Assembly: GCA_903888655.1 (NCBI GenBank)
Contig: CAISUR010000448.1
Location: forward strand, 1-6,150
DNA length: 6,150 bases
DNA from: an uncultured Bacteroidota bacterium
GTDB lineage: Bacteria; Bacteroidota; Bacteroidia; Flavobacteriales; Flavobacteriaceae
Reading direction: 5' to 3'
Position 1 is the first letter of the stretch. Each line of letters starts with the position of its first letter. The notes under the pieces were generated by a model. The model saw only the letters and a list, made by a program, of their open reading frames with translations. It did no database searches and was not told the DNA's origin. Made by a program: the position numbers and the translations under genes. Positions 5,534 through 6,150 of this stretch are shown here, piece by piece.

Positions 5534-6150
5534 ATGTCTCTCAAAGTAATCGCTTTCGACGCCGACGATACTCTATTTATCAACGAACCCTATTTTCAAG
5601 AAACAGAACAAAAATTTTGTGCTTTGATGAGTGATTATTTATCACAACAAGGATTGTCGCAAGAATTGTTTCGAGTAGAAATTCAAAATTTGGATTTGTA
5701 TGGCTATGGCATTAAAGGATACATTCTATCCATGATTGAAGCGGCAATGAATATTTCTAACAATACTATTTCTATAGAAATTATTGAAAAGATTTTGGAA
5801 TACGGAAAAGAATTACTTCAAAAACCAATTGAACTATTAGATGGTGTTGAAGAAACTTTAGCACAACTTCAAGGAAAATACAAATTAATTGTAGCCACCA
5901 AAGGCGATTTGAAAGACCAACAAAGCAAATTGCACCGTTCGGGTTTGGGACATTATTTTCACCATATTGAAGTGATGGCAGATAAGCAAGAAGTCAATTA
6001 TGAAAAGTTATTGAAACGTTTAGAAATTCATGCAGATGAATTTTTCATGATTGGAAATTCGCTAAAATCCGATGTTTTACCTGTGTTAGCAATTGGCGGT
6101 CATGCCGTTCATATTCCTTTTCATACCACTTGGGAACACGAAAAAGTGAG
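5534..6150 (+). CDS. HAD-superfamily hydrolase, subfamily IA-like (partial, 3' end cut)
   Basis: An open frame from the ATG at 5534 runs to the window edge, giving 205 residues. All four HAD motifs are visible: motif I FDADDTL with nucleophile Asp9 and Asp11; motif II VATKGD with Thr122; motif III Lys151 in MADKQE (Lys158 is an alternative); motif IV GNSLKSD with Asp180. The roughly 100 residues between motifs I and II, mostly helical in character, are a C1 cap as in phosphoglycolate-phosphatase-like enzymes. Such proteins hydrolyse small phosphate monoesters with magnesium in the cytoplasm; the substrate cannot be deduced. Members are usually about 220-240 residues, so only the last few tens of residues are missing. 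It begins 18 bp after the preceding stop with no promoter motif seen in the gap, so co-transcription is likely. GC (32-40% in sampled lines) is intermediate between metG and the neighbouring AT-rich gene. Confidence 0.9.
   Translation, partial: MSLKVIAFDADDTLFINEPYFQETEQKFCALMSDYLSQQGLSQELFRVEIQNLDLYGYGIKGYILSMIEAAMNISNNTISIEIIEKILEYGKELLQKPIELLDGVEETLAQLQGKYKLIVATKGDLKDQQSKLHRSGLGHYFHHIEVMADKQEVNYEKLLKRLEIHADEFFMIGNSLKSDVLPVLAIGGHAVHIPFHTTWEHEKV

Noticed and set aside
1..6150. CRISPR array, tRNA or rRNA gene, insertion sequence, toxin-antitoxin or defence cassette
   Set aside because: I saw no regularly spaced repeats, cloverleaf-like segment, transposase motif or paired small genes on either strand.

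Overview
The window looks like chromosomal DNA of a flavobacterium (Bacteroidota, Flavobacteriaceae-like). The DNA is AT-rich and no start codon is preceded by a convincing Shine-Dalgarno sequence. Two start sites are preceded by the Bacteroidota -7 promoter motif TAnnTTTG. Secreted proteins carry short signal peptides ending in FAQ, YAQ or FSQ, and the methionyl-tRNA synthetase has the Bacteroidota form with a fused C-terminal tRNA-binding domain and a KLSTS loop. I would not name a species.

Left part, minus strand (1-1674): three co-directional genes, in transcription order an exported S66-family LD-carboxypeptidase (715-1674), a YraN/UPF0102 nuclease-fold protein (279-638), and the N-terminus of an unidentified secreted protein that runs off the left edge (1-219). 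Gaps of 76 and 59 bp allow one transcript. The lead gene has a -7 promoter motif at 1694-1701. The first gap holds short direct and inverted repeats.

Middle (1675-1950): a 276-bp divergent intergenic region and the most interesting part of the window. It contains a compact element (about 1761-1900, + strand) that can fold with a closing stem, two internal hairpins, and loop-to-downstream complementarities that would form two pseudoknots. A perfect GC-rich palindrome (1781-1802) sits inside the first hairpin loop like an insert. The metG -7 promoter motif (1920-1927) lies after this element, so the element is probably not part of the main metG mRNA and is better viewed as a separate RNA or a dispersed structured element.

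Right part, plus strand (1951-6150): metG (1951-4011), a very AT-rich gene for an unrecognised exported protein with a C-terminal-side glycine-zipper membrane segment (4082-5515), and a HAD-family hydrolase cut by the right edge (from 5534). The gaps of 70 and 18 bp suggest possible co-transcription, but the middle gene differs sharply in base composition from metG and is probably accessory. Apart from housekeeping translation (MetRS) and peptidoglycan turnover (S66), the genes do not form an obvious single pathway. I found no CRISPR array, tRNA, rRNA, insertion sequence or defence system.
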